46,430 nucleotides of DNA, taken from Candidatus Methanomethylophilaceae archaeon (GTDB lineage Archaea > Thermoplasmatota > Thermoplasmata > Methanomassiliicoccales > Methanomethylophilaceae). The notes beneath the pieces were generated by a model that saw nothing but the letters and a program-made list of their open reading frames with translations, ran no database searches and was not told the origin of the DNA. Each line of letters begins with the position of its first letter. Position 1 is the first letter of the stretch. The stretch covers positions 1-46,430 of the forward strand of contig CALUHR010000010.1 of the NCBI GenBank assembly GCA_944320495.1, given 5' to 3'. A program made the position numbers and the translations under genes. Positions 23,581-32,459 of this stretch are shown here, piece after piece.

Positions 23581-23745
23581 TAAAACTCTTGAAAACAATG
23601 GCTGGTTTCTTGCTAAAACTCTTGAAAATAACAGTTGATTTTAGTCTACAATCCTTGATTTTTCTGTCTCGAAAAGATATAAAACTCTTGAAAAACTTAT
23701 ACTGAAACTGCCTAAACATTTGGAAGGAAGGTAGCTGGATTGCGC
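23581..23745 (+). repeat. 33-bp periodic direct repeat array
   Basis: The 15-mer TAAAACTCTTGAAAA occurs exactly at 23581-23595, 23614-23628 and 23680-23694, i.e. 33 and 66 bp apart. The skipped position (23647-23661, TACAATCCTTGATTT) and the next one (23713-23727, TAAACATTTGGAAGG) are degenerate copies, each matching 9 of 15, so the array is five units of 33 bp. It fills the gap before the AAA/DUF4143 gene and reaches its TTG start. Spacing of three helical turns would put sites on one DNA face. No CRISPR features. Confidence 0.7.
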
Positions 23746-25134
23746 AGGAAGATAACCCGGAGGTTAGAGGAGTGGAAGACCTCAGGAGACAGGAAGAAAT
23801 GCCTGATGGTCCGTGGCGCGAGGCAGATCGGCAAGACGTACTCCGTCGAGGAGTTCGCGAAGGAGAACTACGGCCACTACCTCCGCATAGACCTGCATGA
23901 GGATGTGGGGGCCCGCACCATGTTCGACGGCGATCTCGATGCTGGCACAATCATGATGGCCATATCCGCCCGCTACCCCCGCTTCGAGTTCGTGCCCGGG
24001 GATACGCTGCTCTTCCTGGACGAGATCCAGGATTGCCCGAATGCCCGGACCGCACTGAAGTTCCTCTCCCGCAACGAGAACTTCGACATCGTGGCGTCCG
24101 GCTCCCTAATGGGCCTCAAGACGAAGGGCGTGGCCTCGATGCCCGTAGGTTCCGAGGAGAATGTCCAGATGTACCCGATGGACTTCGAGGAGTTCCTCTG
24201 GGCAATGGGCCTCTCGGAAGGCGTCGTGGAGCATGTCAGGGGATGCATCCGCAGGATGGAACCTCTGGAGGACTCCCTCCTGGACTCCATGTACCGCTAC
24301 ATGAGATGGTTCATGATGGTCGGCGGCATGCCAGAGGCCGTCCAGGAGTTCTCGGACACCAGGCTGTTCACCGGCGTCAGACGCATCCAGAAGGACCTGA
24401 TGGAGGGATACGGCGACGACATCGGCAGCTATGCCGAGGGCCGCTACAAGGACCGGGTGAGGAGATGCCTGGATTCCATATCCTCCCAGCTCGCCAGGGA
24501 CAACAAGACGTTCCTCTACTCGGACATGGAGGACAACCCGGACTATGCCGTCGGGAGCAAGTATTTCGAGTACGCCCTCAACTGGCTGAGCGGTGCTGAG
24601 CTCTCGCTCATCTGCGACCGCGTCACCCAACCGCGCCTGCCCCTGGAGGAGAACGCGATCAGACCCGCGTTCAAGCTCTACCTCCTGGATACGGGACTCC
24701 TGCTGTCGATGTACGACGACTCGATCCTTTACGACGTACTCAGCGGCGGCGTGGATGTCAACAAGGGCGCCCTGAGCGAGAACCTCGTCGCCTGCATGCT
24801 GCATTCGCAGGGCAGAAGGCTGTACTACTATCAGGTCTCCGAAAGGGGGAAGGAGAGGATGGAGCTGGATTTCGTGACGGTCATCGGTGGGAAGGTGACC
24901 GCCATAGAGGTGAAATCCGGGAAGAAGCGCGACACCAGGTCCCTGAACAAGGCGATGGAGAGATTCGGCATCGACGGGATCATGTTCGAGACCCGCAACA
25001 TCTTCGTTGACGACAAGGGAGTGAGACACTACCCGCTCTTCGCCGCCTCGTTCATGGATTGCATCGACGTGAGGCCCGAACTGCACGTGGACCTCCCGGA
25101 TGCGGATTCCATCAACGAGCGGTTCGGGAACCGA
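23740..25134 (+). CDS. AAA ATPase with C-terminal DUF4143
   Basis: The 464-residue protein has an unusual Walker A, MVRGARQIGKTYS (about 24-36), Walker B LLFLDEIQDCPNA near 92, a middle helical part and a DUF4143/nuclease-like C-terminal part with DFVTVIGGKVTAIEVKSGKK (about 375-395). Such ATPases are abundant in gut archaea and bacteria, often in accessory DNA; their role is unknown. Start is TTG at 23740 with a GGAAGGAAGG stretch upstream. The expected C-terminus coincides with CGA (25132-25134); two more CGA follow at 25144-25146 and 25150-25152. The standard frame would add 77 unrelated residues to 25365. Confidence 0.85.
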
Positions 25135-25427
25135 GACCCGGACCGAAATCGACGGCCTCGCACGGACTACCTCCCTCAGGGATCCGGACCGATGGGGATC
25201 GCACCTCCCGTCGTAACTCTGCGCGACCGCGTCCTTCCCATGAGCGCCCTCGGGATCCGGAATCTCCGGCCCGATGACGAACCTGAGGTCCGAGCGGATG
25301 CGGTGCCACTCTCGCTCGGACCTTGGGACGATCTCGACAGGGCCCCTCGGCCAGCATGTTTTTAACGTAAACCAGGATGGCCCGTCACCCATCGGGGAAA
25401 GAGAACCCCCGCATGTGAGGGAATGCG
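25135..25427 (+). promoter_or_regulatory. Upstream region of ileS
   Basis: If the ATPase gene ends at 25134 this 293-bp stretch is non-coding. It holds a TATA-like GTTTTTAAC (25356-25364) and a small hairpin CGGGG/CCCCG (25393-25397 and 25407-25411) in the leader. I see no T-box or other known riboswitch. Confidence 0.35.
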
Positions 25428-28379
25428 ATGATAAAGCAGATCCGCGCGAATTATGACGCCAAGGGCATCGAGAAGGATGTCCAGGCCTACTGGGACGAGA
25501 CCGACACCTACCACAAGACGAAGGAACACCGTGCAGACGGTGAGAGGTTCTACTTTGTCGACGGACCCCCGTACACCACCGGGAAGATCCACCTCGGGAC
25601 GGCGATGAACAAGACCGTCAAGGACATCTTCATCCGCTACTGGAGGATGCGCGGCTACAACGTCCGCGACCAGCCCGGGTTCGACATGCACGGCCTCCCC
25701 ATCGAGGTCAAGGTCGAGAAGAACATCGGCGTGCACTCGAAGAAGGACATCGAGGAGCTGGGCATAGACAAGTTCGTCTCCACCTGCAAGGAGTTCGCCC
25801 TGGGCCTCCACGCAGACATGACCAAGGAGTTCCAGCGCCTGGGCGTGTGGATGGACTGGGAGCACCCCTATCAGACCATCAGGCTCGATTACATCGAATC
25901 CGCCTGGTGGACCCTCCAGCGCGCCTACGACAAGGGTCTGCTGTACCCCGCCAGCAGGGTCGTCACCTGGTGCCCCAGGTGCGAGACCGCGCTCGCGGAA
26001 GCTGAGATTGAATATTGGGACGAGACCGACCCGTCCGTCATGGTCAGGTTCCCTCTCAGGGACGGGACCGGCTCGCTGCTGATCTGGACCACCACCCCCT
26101 GGACCCTCGCCGCGAACATGGCCGTGGCGGTCCACCCGGACTTCGACTACGCCCGCGTGAGGATGAACGGCCAGAAGGGCACCGAGGAGCTCATCATCCT
26201 CGAGTCCCAGGCCGAATACGTCATGCAGAAGGGCGGATACGAGTCCTACGAAATCATCGAGAGGATGAAGGGCAAGGACCTGGAGGGCATGGACTACGTC
26301 CCGCCCTTCCAGCTCGACGCCGCCCCCTCCAGCGAGTGGTCCTGGCGCGTGCTCCTTGCGGACTACGTCGAGAAGGACAACACCGGTCTGGTCCACACCG
26401 CCCCCGGACACGGACCCGATGATTACGAGACGGGAAAGAGATACGGCATCGAGCCCTTCTGTCCCGTCGCCGAGAACGGACGCTACACCGACGAGTTCCC
26501 GCTGATGGCCGGCAAGAAGGTCAAGACCGTCGCCGACGACGTCATCAAGTACCTCGACGAGAAGGGCCTGCTCTACAACTCCAGCAAGATCAAGCACCGC
26601 TACGGCCACTGCTGGAGATGCAAATCCCCCATCATCTACAGGAACACCCGCCAGTGGTTCGTGGCCGTCCCCAAGGTCAAAGACCAGATGCTGGCGGAGA
26701 TCGACAGGGTCCGCTGGGACCCGGACTGGGCCGGCGAAGCGAGGGAGAAGAACTGGGTCGAGGGCGCCCGCGAATGGTGCATCTCCAGGCAGAGGTACTG
26801 GGGAATCCCCATGCCCGTCTGGGAGTGCCAGTGCGGGCACCGCAGGGTCGTCGGCCAGTACGAGGAGCTCAAGGAGGGCGATGGTTACACCGACGGCATG
26901 GACACCCACCGCCCCTGGATCGACGGCGTCACCTTCAAGTGCCCCGAGTGCGGCGGCACCATGCACCGTGTCCCGGATGTGCTCGATGTCTGGTTCGATT
27001 CGGGTGTGGCAGCATGGGCGTCCCTCGGATACCCCCACAGGAAGGAGGAGTTCGACAAGTGGTGGCCATGCAGGTTCATCGTGGAGGCCCACGACCAGAC
27101 CCGCGGCTGGTTCTACTCCCAGCTCGGCGCAGGAGTCATCTCCTTCGACCGTGCGCCCTACGACGAGGTCATGATGCACGGATGGGTGCTGGACCCCAAG
27201 GGCCAGAAGATGTCCAAGTCCCTCGGGAACGTCATCGAGCCCCTGGAGCTGATCGACCAGGTCGGCGCCGACTCCCTCAGATACTATCTGATCAAGAGCA
27301 ACGCCCCGTGGGAGGACACCGCCTTCCAGAAGGACGGGCCCAAGAACGCCAGGAAGGTCCTCAACACCTACTGGAACGTGGTGAACTTCGCGTCCACCTA
27401 CATGCTCATCGACGGGTACGACCCGGACGCGCACTCCGTGAAGGACATGTACGCCAGCCTCAGGGATGAGGACCGCTGGATGATCTCCCGCACCGAGAGG
27501 ATGAAGGCCGACGCCACGACGTACCTCGAGTCCAGGGAGCTCCACAAGCTCGCCAGGATGCTGGAGGACTACATCATGGAGGACCTCTCCCGCTGGTACG
27601 TCTGCCTGGTAAGGGACCGCTCCTGGTCAGAGGACGCGGACATGGAGGCGGACAAGAACGCCTCGTACTTCACCCTGTACTATGCGATCATGAACACCGC
27701 GCTCGTGCTCGCCCCGATTGCCCCGTACATCGCCGAGGAGGTCTACCAGCACATGGGAGGGAAGCTCCAGAGCGTGCACATGGAGGACTGGCCGGTCTGC
27801 GACGAGTCCCTCCTCGATGACGGCGTCGAGCACAGCATGTCCCTCGTCAGGGGCATCGTGGACATCGTCGCCGCCGAGAGGGCCAAGATGGGCTCCAAGC
27901 TCAGGTGGCCCCTGCTGCAGGTCTTCGTCCGTGGCAACGACGCCGAAGTGAACAGGATGGTCAAGCGCTTCGAGTCCGTGCTCTGCGACCAGGCTAACAC
28001 CAAGCGCGTCGTGTTCCTCGGCAAGGACGAGATACCCTCTACCGAGACCGAGCTCCAGCCCGTGGAGTTCGACGAGGGCACCCTGTTCATCGACTTCAGC
28101 ATCACGCCGGAGATCGAGGCCGAGGGATACGCGAGGGAGCTCATCCGCAGGATCCAGCAGATGCGCAAGGACCTGAAGCTCAACGTCGAGCAGTTCATCG
28201 ACTGCCAGGTGGCGGCCGAGGACAGGCTCATGGGACTCTTCGACACCTGGAAGGACCACATCGCCAACGAGGTCCGCGCCAGGAACCTGGTGTTCACATC
28301 CGAACCGAAGGGCGCCGAGGTCAAGGCCTGGGACGTCACCGGCAAGGAGATCACCATCGCCGTCACCCCTCTGGAGTGA
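25428..28379 (+). CDS. ileS: Isoleucyl-tRNA synthetase
   Basis: The 983-residue class I synthetase charges tRNA-Ile. HIGH is represented by HLGT (55-58) in PPYTTGKIHLGTAMNK; KMSKS is at 594-598 (GQKMSKSLGN). The CP1 editing domain has TTTPWTLAANMAVAV near 225; zinc-binding cysteines occur in TWCPRCETA and in the CQCGHRR/CPECGGT segments. The anticodon-binding domain fills the C-terminal third. I found no CGA among its arginine codons. Stop is TGA, followed by a hairpin. Confidence 0.97.
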   Translation: MIKQIRANYDAKGIEKDVQAYWDETDTYHKTKEHRADGERFYFVDGPPYTTGKIHLGTAMNKTVKDIFIRYWRMRGYNVRDQPGFDMHGLPIEVKVEKNIGVHSKKDIEELGIDKFVSTCKEFALGLHADMTKEFQRLGVWMDWEHPYQTIRLDYIESAWWTLQRAYDKGLLYPASRVVTWCPRCETALAEAEIEYWDETDPSVMVRFPLRDGTGSLLIWTTTPWTLAANMAVAVHPDFDYARVRMNGQKGTEELIILESQAEYVMQKGGYESYEIIERMKGKDLEGMDYVPPFQLDAAPSSEWSWRVLLADYVEKDNTGLVHTAPGHGPDDYETGKRYGIEPFCPVAENGRYTDEFPLMAGKKVKTVADDVIKYLDEKGLLYNSSKIKHRYGHCWRCKSPIIYRNTRQWFVAVPKVKDQMLAEIDRVRWDPDWAGEAREKNWVEGAREWCISRQRYWGIPMPVWECQCGHRRVVGQYEELKEGDGYTDGMDTHRPWIDGVTFKCPECGGTMHRVPDVLDVWFDSGVAAWASLGYPHRKEEFDKWWPCRFIVEAHDQTRGWFYSQLGAGVISFDRAPYDEVMMHGWVLDPKGQKMSKSLGNVIEPLELIDQVGADSLRYYLIKSNAPWEDTAFQKDGPKNARKVLNTYWNVVNFASTYMLIDGYDPDAHSVKDMYASLRDEDRWMISRTERMKADATTYLESRELHKLARMLEDYIMEDLSRWYVCLVRDRSWSEDADMEADKNASYFTLYYAIMNTALVLAPIAPYIAEEVYQHMGGKLQSVHMEDWPVCDESLLDDGVEHSMSLVRGIVDIVAAERAKMGSKLRWPLLQVFVRGNDAEVNRMVKRFESVLCDQANTKRVVFLGKDEIPSTETELQPVEFDEGTLFIDFSITPEIEAEGYARELIRRIQQMRKDLKLNVEQFIDCQVAAEDRLMGLFDTWKDHIANEVRARNLVFTSEPKGAEVKAWDVTGKEITIAVTPLE

Positions 28380-28388
28380 GGACACAAA

Positions 28389-28408
28389 GGGGCCCCGGAA
28401 GGGGTCCC
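28389..28408 (+). terminator. ileS terminator hairpin
   Basis: GGGGCCCC (28389-28396) pairs with GGGGTCCC (28401-28408, one G-T pair) around a GGAA tetraloop, 9 nt past the ileS stop. A T-run follows later at 28442-28446. Confidence 0.55.
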
Positions 28409-28426
28409 ACCTTCAACCTTCGATTG

Positions 28427-28507
28427 TATCGTATTGATTGTTTTTTGGTACAATCACTACGTTTTTCTATACGATATCATCACGATATGTCTCATACATA
28501 TCGTATA
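28427..28507. promoter_or_regulatory. Cluster of ATCGTAT/ATACGAT sites
   Basis: TATCGTAT (28427-28434), TATACGATAT (28468-28477), ACGATAT (28482-28488) and ATATCGTATA (28498-28507) crowd one 80-bp AT-rich stretch. The second and fourth form a perfect 10-bp inverted repeat with a 20-nt spacer. This looks like a multi-site operator, but no clear gene follows. Confidence 0.4.
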
Positions 28508-28563
28508 ATGCATGCATAATCGGACTGCTTCATCACCTTTCGTTTGAGGATGCGATTTCGGAA

Positions 28564-28605
28564 CAATGGTCGCTAGACACACTGCAACGATGCTCGCGAC
28601 CATTG
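28564..28605. repeat. 10-bp perfect hairpin in the AT-rich island
   Basis: CAATGGTCGC (28564-28573) and GCGACCATTG (28596-28605) form a perfect stem with a 22-nt loop. It overlaps the start of a 54-codon open frame; a structured RNA is the alternative. Confidence 0.4.
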
Positions 28606-28730
28606 AGGTGACCCCCGAACCGAGTCACTTGATGGAGACAATAATGTCACAGAAAGCAAGAATCAGGGGCTGCACAAAGCTCCCACCAATCCTCCAAATA
28701 GTTCGGCCCATGGTAGAACCACTCAAGTGA
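28566..28730 (+). CDS. Possible 54-residue small protein or gene fragment
   Basis: An ATG-started frame of 54 codons ends in TGA at 28728-28730, with protein-like composition (PEPSHLMETIMSQKARIRG in the middle, LQIVRPMVEPLK at the end) and no CGA. I do not recognise it; a fragment of a transposase or other mobile gene is possible. It lies in the 640-bp AT-rich stretch between ileS and the next gene, where nothing else is supported. Confidence 0.25.
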   Translation: MVARHTATMLATIEVTPEPSHLMETIMSQKARIRGCTKLPPILQIVRPMVEPLK

Positions 28731-29019
28731 ACGCATAAGCACGCACTGAAACCACTTGTACCGTCGTAAGACATCAATTATTATAATGCAATCGTATTCA
28801 TTGATCTGGATGTATCTTCAATCATAACACGGATAAAAATCAATATCAATTTTGATATCAAATGCATTATAAGAATACCAAAATTTGATTTTCGAACATT
28901 ATTTCCCCGACCGTCGAAGAGTCTGGTGTACAAAATTGAATCTTAATCCCATGGATCCGCACATAGACTGGATTTCAGAACTGTGGGCATCCGCCCCCGT
29001 CCGATGAGGACCCGGAACC

Positions 29020-29448
29020 TCGCATCTCCACCCTGGTCCTCAGCCCCATTATCCCCACGGAGATGGACATCCTCGTCCCCTCCGCGAACTCGGCCTCCAG
29101 ACCGTCCGTGTAGATGCTGTGCCTCACGTCCACCCTGTGCTTCCCGGGAGACACCCTGACACGGTGTGTCCCGCCTGTCACCCTCAGAGATTCCTCTCCG
29201 TCGAACGAGACTGCGAACGGCTGGCCCTTGCCCGTTACGGTCACCAGCACAGAGACCATCCCGTCGTCATGCTCACAATCCGTCAGGCCCTCGCCCTCCA
29301 CCACGGGTTCCGAGACTCCGGGATCTGAGAGGTCGACATCATCCCTTCTCAGGACGAACCCGCAGTTGATGCAGTAGCACTGCATCCGATCGGTATTGAA
29401 GACCGTCCTCAGGGAGCAATTCGGACAAGTGAGCTCGACATAGGCCAT
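29020..29448 (-). CDS. Zinc-ribbon protein with beta-rich C-terminal domain
   Basis: The product (142 residues to CGA) starts MAYVELTCPNCSLRT with a second CYCINCG pair near 28, a zinc ribbon, then an acidic linker and a beta-strand domain (VLVTVTGKGQPFAVSFDGEE, HRVRVSPGKHRVDVRHSIY) of PEGA-like pattern. No membrane segment. CGA at 29020-29022 follows the strand RTRVEM; the next 14 codons are a Gly/Ser-rich tail ending CPQF before TGA at 28975-28977. This is the least certain CGA stop, since the tail could be real. The start at 29448 is set by the zinc motif. Confidence 0.6.
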
Positions 29449-29523
29449 GCCTGCTGCATAGGGATGCGAGCCTATAACCGTAACACCGAAAGGCATGCCG
29501 TTCCGTGCATCCATCTCCTTCCC

Positions 29524-29856
29524 ATGCGCAAGGTGAGAATCACCGTCCTGAGAACGATGCTGCTGGAAGATCTGGCGGCGGAGTACGGTCGCGAGGGACT
29601 CGGCAAATGCCCCTTCCTGAAGGAGGGACAGGTGTTCTACGCGGACTACGCCAAGCCGGAGGGCCTGTGCGACGAGGCGTGGAAGGCCATCTACCAGTAC
29701 GTGTTCGCCCTGGCCCACTTCGAGGGAGACGAGGTTTTCTACGGCGGGAGCTGGATTGACAAACCCGGAGTGGCAATATGCAGCTGCAACGACGGGTTGA
29801 GGCCGGTCATATTCAAGCTGGAGAGGACCGACGAGGAGGTCCCTCCAGACTCCTGA
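29524..29856 (+). CDS. TIGR04076 family protein
   Basis: The 110-residue protein fits TIGR04076: VRITVLRTMLLEDLAAEY at the start, GKCPFLKEGQVF, PEGLCDEAWKAIYQYVFAL and the C-terminal CNDGLRPVIFKLER. Conserved cysteines suggest metal or redox chemistry; the function is not known. The ATG at 29524 begins the conserved region; an in-frame ATG lies 60 bp upstream. It is divergent from the zinc-ribbon gene. Stop is TGA. Confidence 0.75.
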   Translation: MRKVRITVLRTMLLEDLAAEYGREGLGKCPFLKEGQVFYADYAKPEGLCDEAWKAIYQYVFALAHFEGDEVFYGGSWIDKPGVAICSCNDGLRPVIFKLERTDEEVPPDS

Positions 29857-30080
29857 ACGTAATCACCCGAGGGACCACCTGCCCCTCCACCCTCCGACCC
29901 TTCTCGATATGCCCGAACCTTCATCAGATTGGTCTCGCTGACTATACGGCTCTATGGACCTCAGTACCTCTGTCATGGGATCCATGGTCATCGCATCATC
30001 GTCGCGGATGGGATCGCATATCCGTCCGACATGGTCGGCTCTCTCGGACAGGACGGTATAGAGCGTAAAGTGACGGTCAC

Positions 30081-30281
30081 CTATTCCGGCTTGTCGTTCC
30101 CCTCTATGACAGGGGGATCCAGTCCGATATCGCGACAGATCGCGGACATGTTACGAACACCGGCCCCTGCCTGTTCGGCCTTGCCTATCATCCTGAGCAT
30201 CCTGGACTCGCTCTCGTTCCTCGAATCGCTGGTGTGTCCGATCCCGCCATGTCCACATGTGTGCAGAAGCGACCGGATCCC
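30081..30281 (-). pseudogene. Remnant of a COG2865-type (AlbA_2) ATP-binding regulator
   Basis: The minus frame reads SDSRNESESRMLRMIGKAEQ, AGAGVRNMSAICRDIGLDPP and VIEGNDKPE, which matches the C-terminal 'SRNP..a..l..iG..E..GtGi.......c...Gl..P.ie' of COG2865 proteins. It then meets TAG (30081-30083), after which VTVTLRS continues the family pattern ('F.Vtf'), and the frame runs to ATG-CGA-TGA. The 5' part is gone (TGA at 30282-30284). Probably a decayed gene; read-through of TAG as pyrrolysine is a remote alternative. The rest of 29857-30465 holds nothing else I can support. Confidence 0.45.
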
Positions 30282-30465
30282 TCACCGTGAAACGATCCGG
30301 ATTGAGACCCACGACGATGCCGCATCGAACGACTCCGTCTCTCGGTTGAGGCAGCGTCCTTTTTCGATGACCGACCTCCCCATGGTCTTAAAAAGAATCT
30401 AGAACCACATTCGAGATGTTTTGAAATGATTATAAAATGGTTTCAAAGGGTTTGGAGGGTGGTCT

Positions 30466-31242
30466 TCACTTCGAGAGCAGCCTCTGGACGACGCCGACGG
30501 TCCCGTCGACGGTGTCCCTGACGGCCATGTCCTCGGGAGCCACCCAATCGAACGCCTCGTTCTCCTCGTTCAGAACCGGCTCGACGGAGCCGACACGGTA
30601 CAGGAACGGATGGACCTTCCACAGGACATTTCCCTCCCTGACATACACGGGATCGAGACGCGCATCAGGCTCGGACACCGCGATTCCGGTCTCCTCCATG
30701 ATCTCGCGCGAGGCGGCATCCACGGGGTCCTCGTCCCCCTCGACCCTGCCGGCCACCAGGGACCAGCGTCCGGGGAATGAATGGCAGGATGCGGGACGCC
30801 TGAGCATCAGCACCCTCCCGTCGGAGACGACGGCGGATGACACGGACTCGTGCATCTCCACGCCCTCGATGTCCACCGCGCCTGATGCCGCATCCACTGT
30901 GACGACGTCCCCGTCCTCGAACATGGACACACTCGGCACGGAGTCGACCATCGGGATCGACGATATCACCGCGCCGGTGGCCACGATCGTCTCTGCGGAC
31001 TCGTTTATCACGGCGGCCGGAGCGCAACCGTGGACCATCAGGTCGTACATCACGAAGGAGCCTACGGTGCTGCCCTTGCCACGGGGGAACACCAGGACCT
31101 TCCCCTTAACGTTCCCTCCGTTCCCGACGCGGAGCTCTCCGGTGGAGCCGTCCACGCCTCCGAGGAAGCTCAGTGGCTCGTCCAGCCTCAGCACCTCACC
31201 GGTGGCCTTCCCTGGGGATATGGTGCGTCCCTCGAACCTCAC
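30466..31242 (-). CDS. Phosphomevalonate dehydratase small subunit fused to a Nudix hydrolase
   Basis: The 258-residue protein has two domains. Residues 1-130 are DUF126, the swivelling small subunit of aconitase-X enzymes, with VFPRGKGSTVGSFVMYDL and the conserved Ser. Residues about 133-258 are a Nudix domain with a perfect Nudix box (GRVEGDEDPVDAASREIM then EETGI). The large subunit is just upstream; the GTG start at 31242 overlaps its TGA (GTGA). In archaea this dehydratase makes trans-anhydromevalonate 5-phosphate in the modified mevalonate pathway. The Nudix part might hydrolyse or isomerise an isoprenoid phosphate, or clean up nucleotides; that is inference. Stop is TGA. Confidence 0.85.
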   Translation of the reverse strand: MRFEGRTISPGKATGEVLRLDEPLSFLGGVDGSTGELRVGNGGNVKGKVLVFPRGKGSTVGSFVMYDLMVHGCAPAAVINESAETIVATGAVISSIPMVDSVPSVSMFEDGDVVTVDAASGAVDIEGVEMHESVSSAVVSDGRVLMLRRPASCHSFPGRWSLVAGRVEGDEDPVDAASREIMEETGIAVSEPDARLDPVYVREGNVLWKVHPFLYRVGSVEPVLNEENEAFDWVAPEDMAVRDTVDGTVGVVQRLLSK

Positions 31243-32414
31243 ATGACCACCTCCAGCAGAGCCGATACGTCGCGGACCATGGCCTTCTGGGAGCACAGCG
31301 TGGGCAGATAGTTCCCCGCCTTGGCGGAGTTGGTGCCGGTGCGCTGGAAGGCACCCTCTATGGGGGCCACGACCATGCATGTGTCGGCAAGCACGGGTCC
31401 GAACTCCTCCATGATCCTCACATCCTCTGGACACCTGGCGCGGACCTCTTCGGAGGTGCAGAACCATATCTCCACGTCGTCCCTGACCTTCTTCTTGCCC
31501 TTGAGGAACGATGCGATCTGGTGCATCTCCTTCTCGGTGAGGTGCGGGCATCCCAGGGCGATTAGCTGCACGTCGTCGACGGTGTTCAGCTTGTCGTACG
31601 CCGCCTCGAGCTCCTTCTCCCCTATGGGGATGACCTCCAGGTCGGACACGTCGAAAGACCCTGCCTCCGGCGTCACGCCCTCGGCGTGCCAGAGCGCGAC
31701 CGACCCGGCGGCGGCCATCGCCGCGCTGAGGGTCTTGGCCTCCTCCAGCTCTGGGGAGATGCCCCTGAAGTAGGGTATCCCGGAGCCCATGGCCATTCCG
31801 ACGGCCTGTCCCAGCAGCGAGTACGAGAACACCGAGCCGTCGATGTCGGCCTCGATGACCTTGGTCGGTCTCCTCTTCTCGTCGAGATGGAGTCCGTAGT
31901 TCGCGGTCTTCCCGAGGATGGCGGCAGCCAGCGCACCGGGACCGCCCTCGCGGTTGGTCCTCGCGCCGATGTAGGAGTTCACGAACGAAAGGGCGGACGA
32001 CTCCGCCCACGCCACATGGTCCCCGAATGAGGGCACGTTCGCTCCGGTATACGGGGTGCAGGAACAGGTCTTCTGCACGCCCATCTGCCCGTAGAGATCG
32101 ATGATCCTGAGCTGCTTCTCGGCGAACTCCGGCGTGATGTGCATCTCGCGCCAGCGCTCCCTATCCATGCCCACGGGGTTGAGGGTGGACGGCACGCTCA
32201 CCCTGGCACCTCCGGCGGCCATGTCCTCGAGATACTTCAGGCCCCCGTCCCCGATAGTCTTGTACGACGCACCGGAGAGGTGCGCGGATGTGATGTCGAT
32301 GAGGTCCTCCGCCCCGTATATCTTGCCCAGGGCGGTGACGAGCTCCATGGCCTTCTGCATGCCCTCGCCGCTCTCGCCATTGAGGATTGCCTCCTCCTCC
32401 CTCGTTAGATCCAT
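31239..32414 (-). CDS. Aconitase X / phosphomevalonate dehydratase large subunit
   Basis: The 391-residue protein is a DUF521 (AcnX) catalytic subunit: DITSAHLSGASYKTIGDGG near 40-58, VQKTCSCTPYTGANVPSFGDHVAWAESSA near 113-141 with cysteine cluster ligands, SYIGARTNREGGPGALAAAI, and ALGCPHLTEKE near 291. In archaea, with the DUF126 subunit, it dehydrates mevalonate 5-phosphate for isoprenoid (membrane lipid) synthesis using a 4Fe-4S cluster. Located 45 bp after the fluoride channel gene. Stop is TGA. Confidence 0.9.
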   Translation of the reverse strand: MDLTREEEAILNGESGEGMQKAMELVTALGKIYGAEDLIDITSAHLSGASYKTIGDGGLKYLEDMAAGGARVSVPSTLNPVGMDRERWREMHITPEFAEKQLRIIDLYGQMGVQKTCSCTPYTGANVPSFGDHVAWAESSALSFVNSYIGARTNREGGPGALAAAILGKTANYGLHLDEKRRPTKVIEADIDGSVFSYSLLGQAVGMAMGSGIPYFRGISPELEEAKTLSAAMAAAGSVALWHAEGVTPEAGSFDVSDLEVIPIGEKELEAAYDKLNTVDDVQLIALGCPHLTEKEMHQIASFLKGKKKVRDDVEIWFCTSEEVRARCPEDVRIMEEFGPVLADTCMVVAPIEGAFQRTGTNSAKAGNYLPTLCSQKAMVRDVSALLEVVM

Positions 32415-32459
32415 GGCGGACGGATTGTGATGGACCTATTAAGGTTGCATCGGTTGTCC

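Noticed and set aside
23581..23745. CRISPR array
   Set aside because: Repeats are 15 nt, spacers 18 nt, two of five units are degenerate, and no cas gene is present.
25362..27545. 727-codon open frame antisense to ileS
   Set aside because: It is the mirror of ileS; GC-rich codon bias leaves antisense frames open. The composition (Val, Gly, Leu, His, Asp) is typical of shadows and ileS is certain.
14338..28379. AGA, AGG or CGG as further reassigned codons
   Set aside because: All three occur often inside conserved bodies of topA, ileS, folC and others, at ordinary arginine sites.
29929..30402. 157-codon plus-strand frame
   Set aside because: Composition is unlike neighbouring genes and it is antisense to the better-supported COG2865 remnant.
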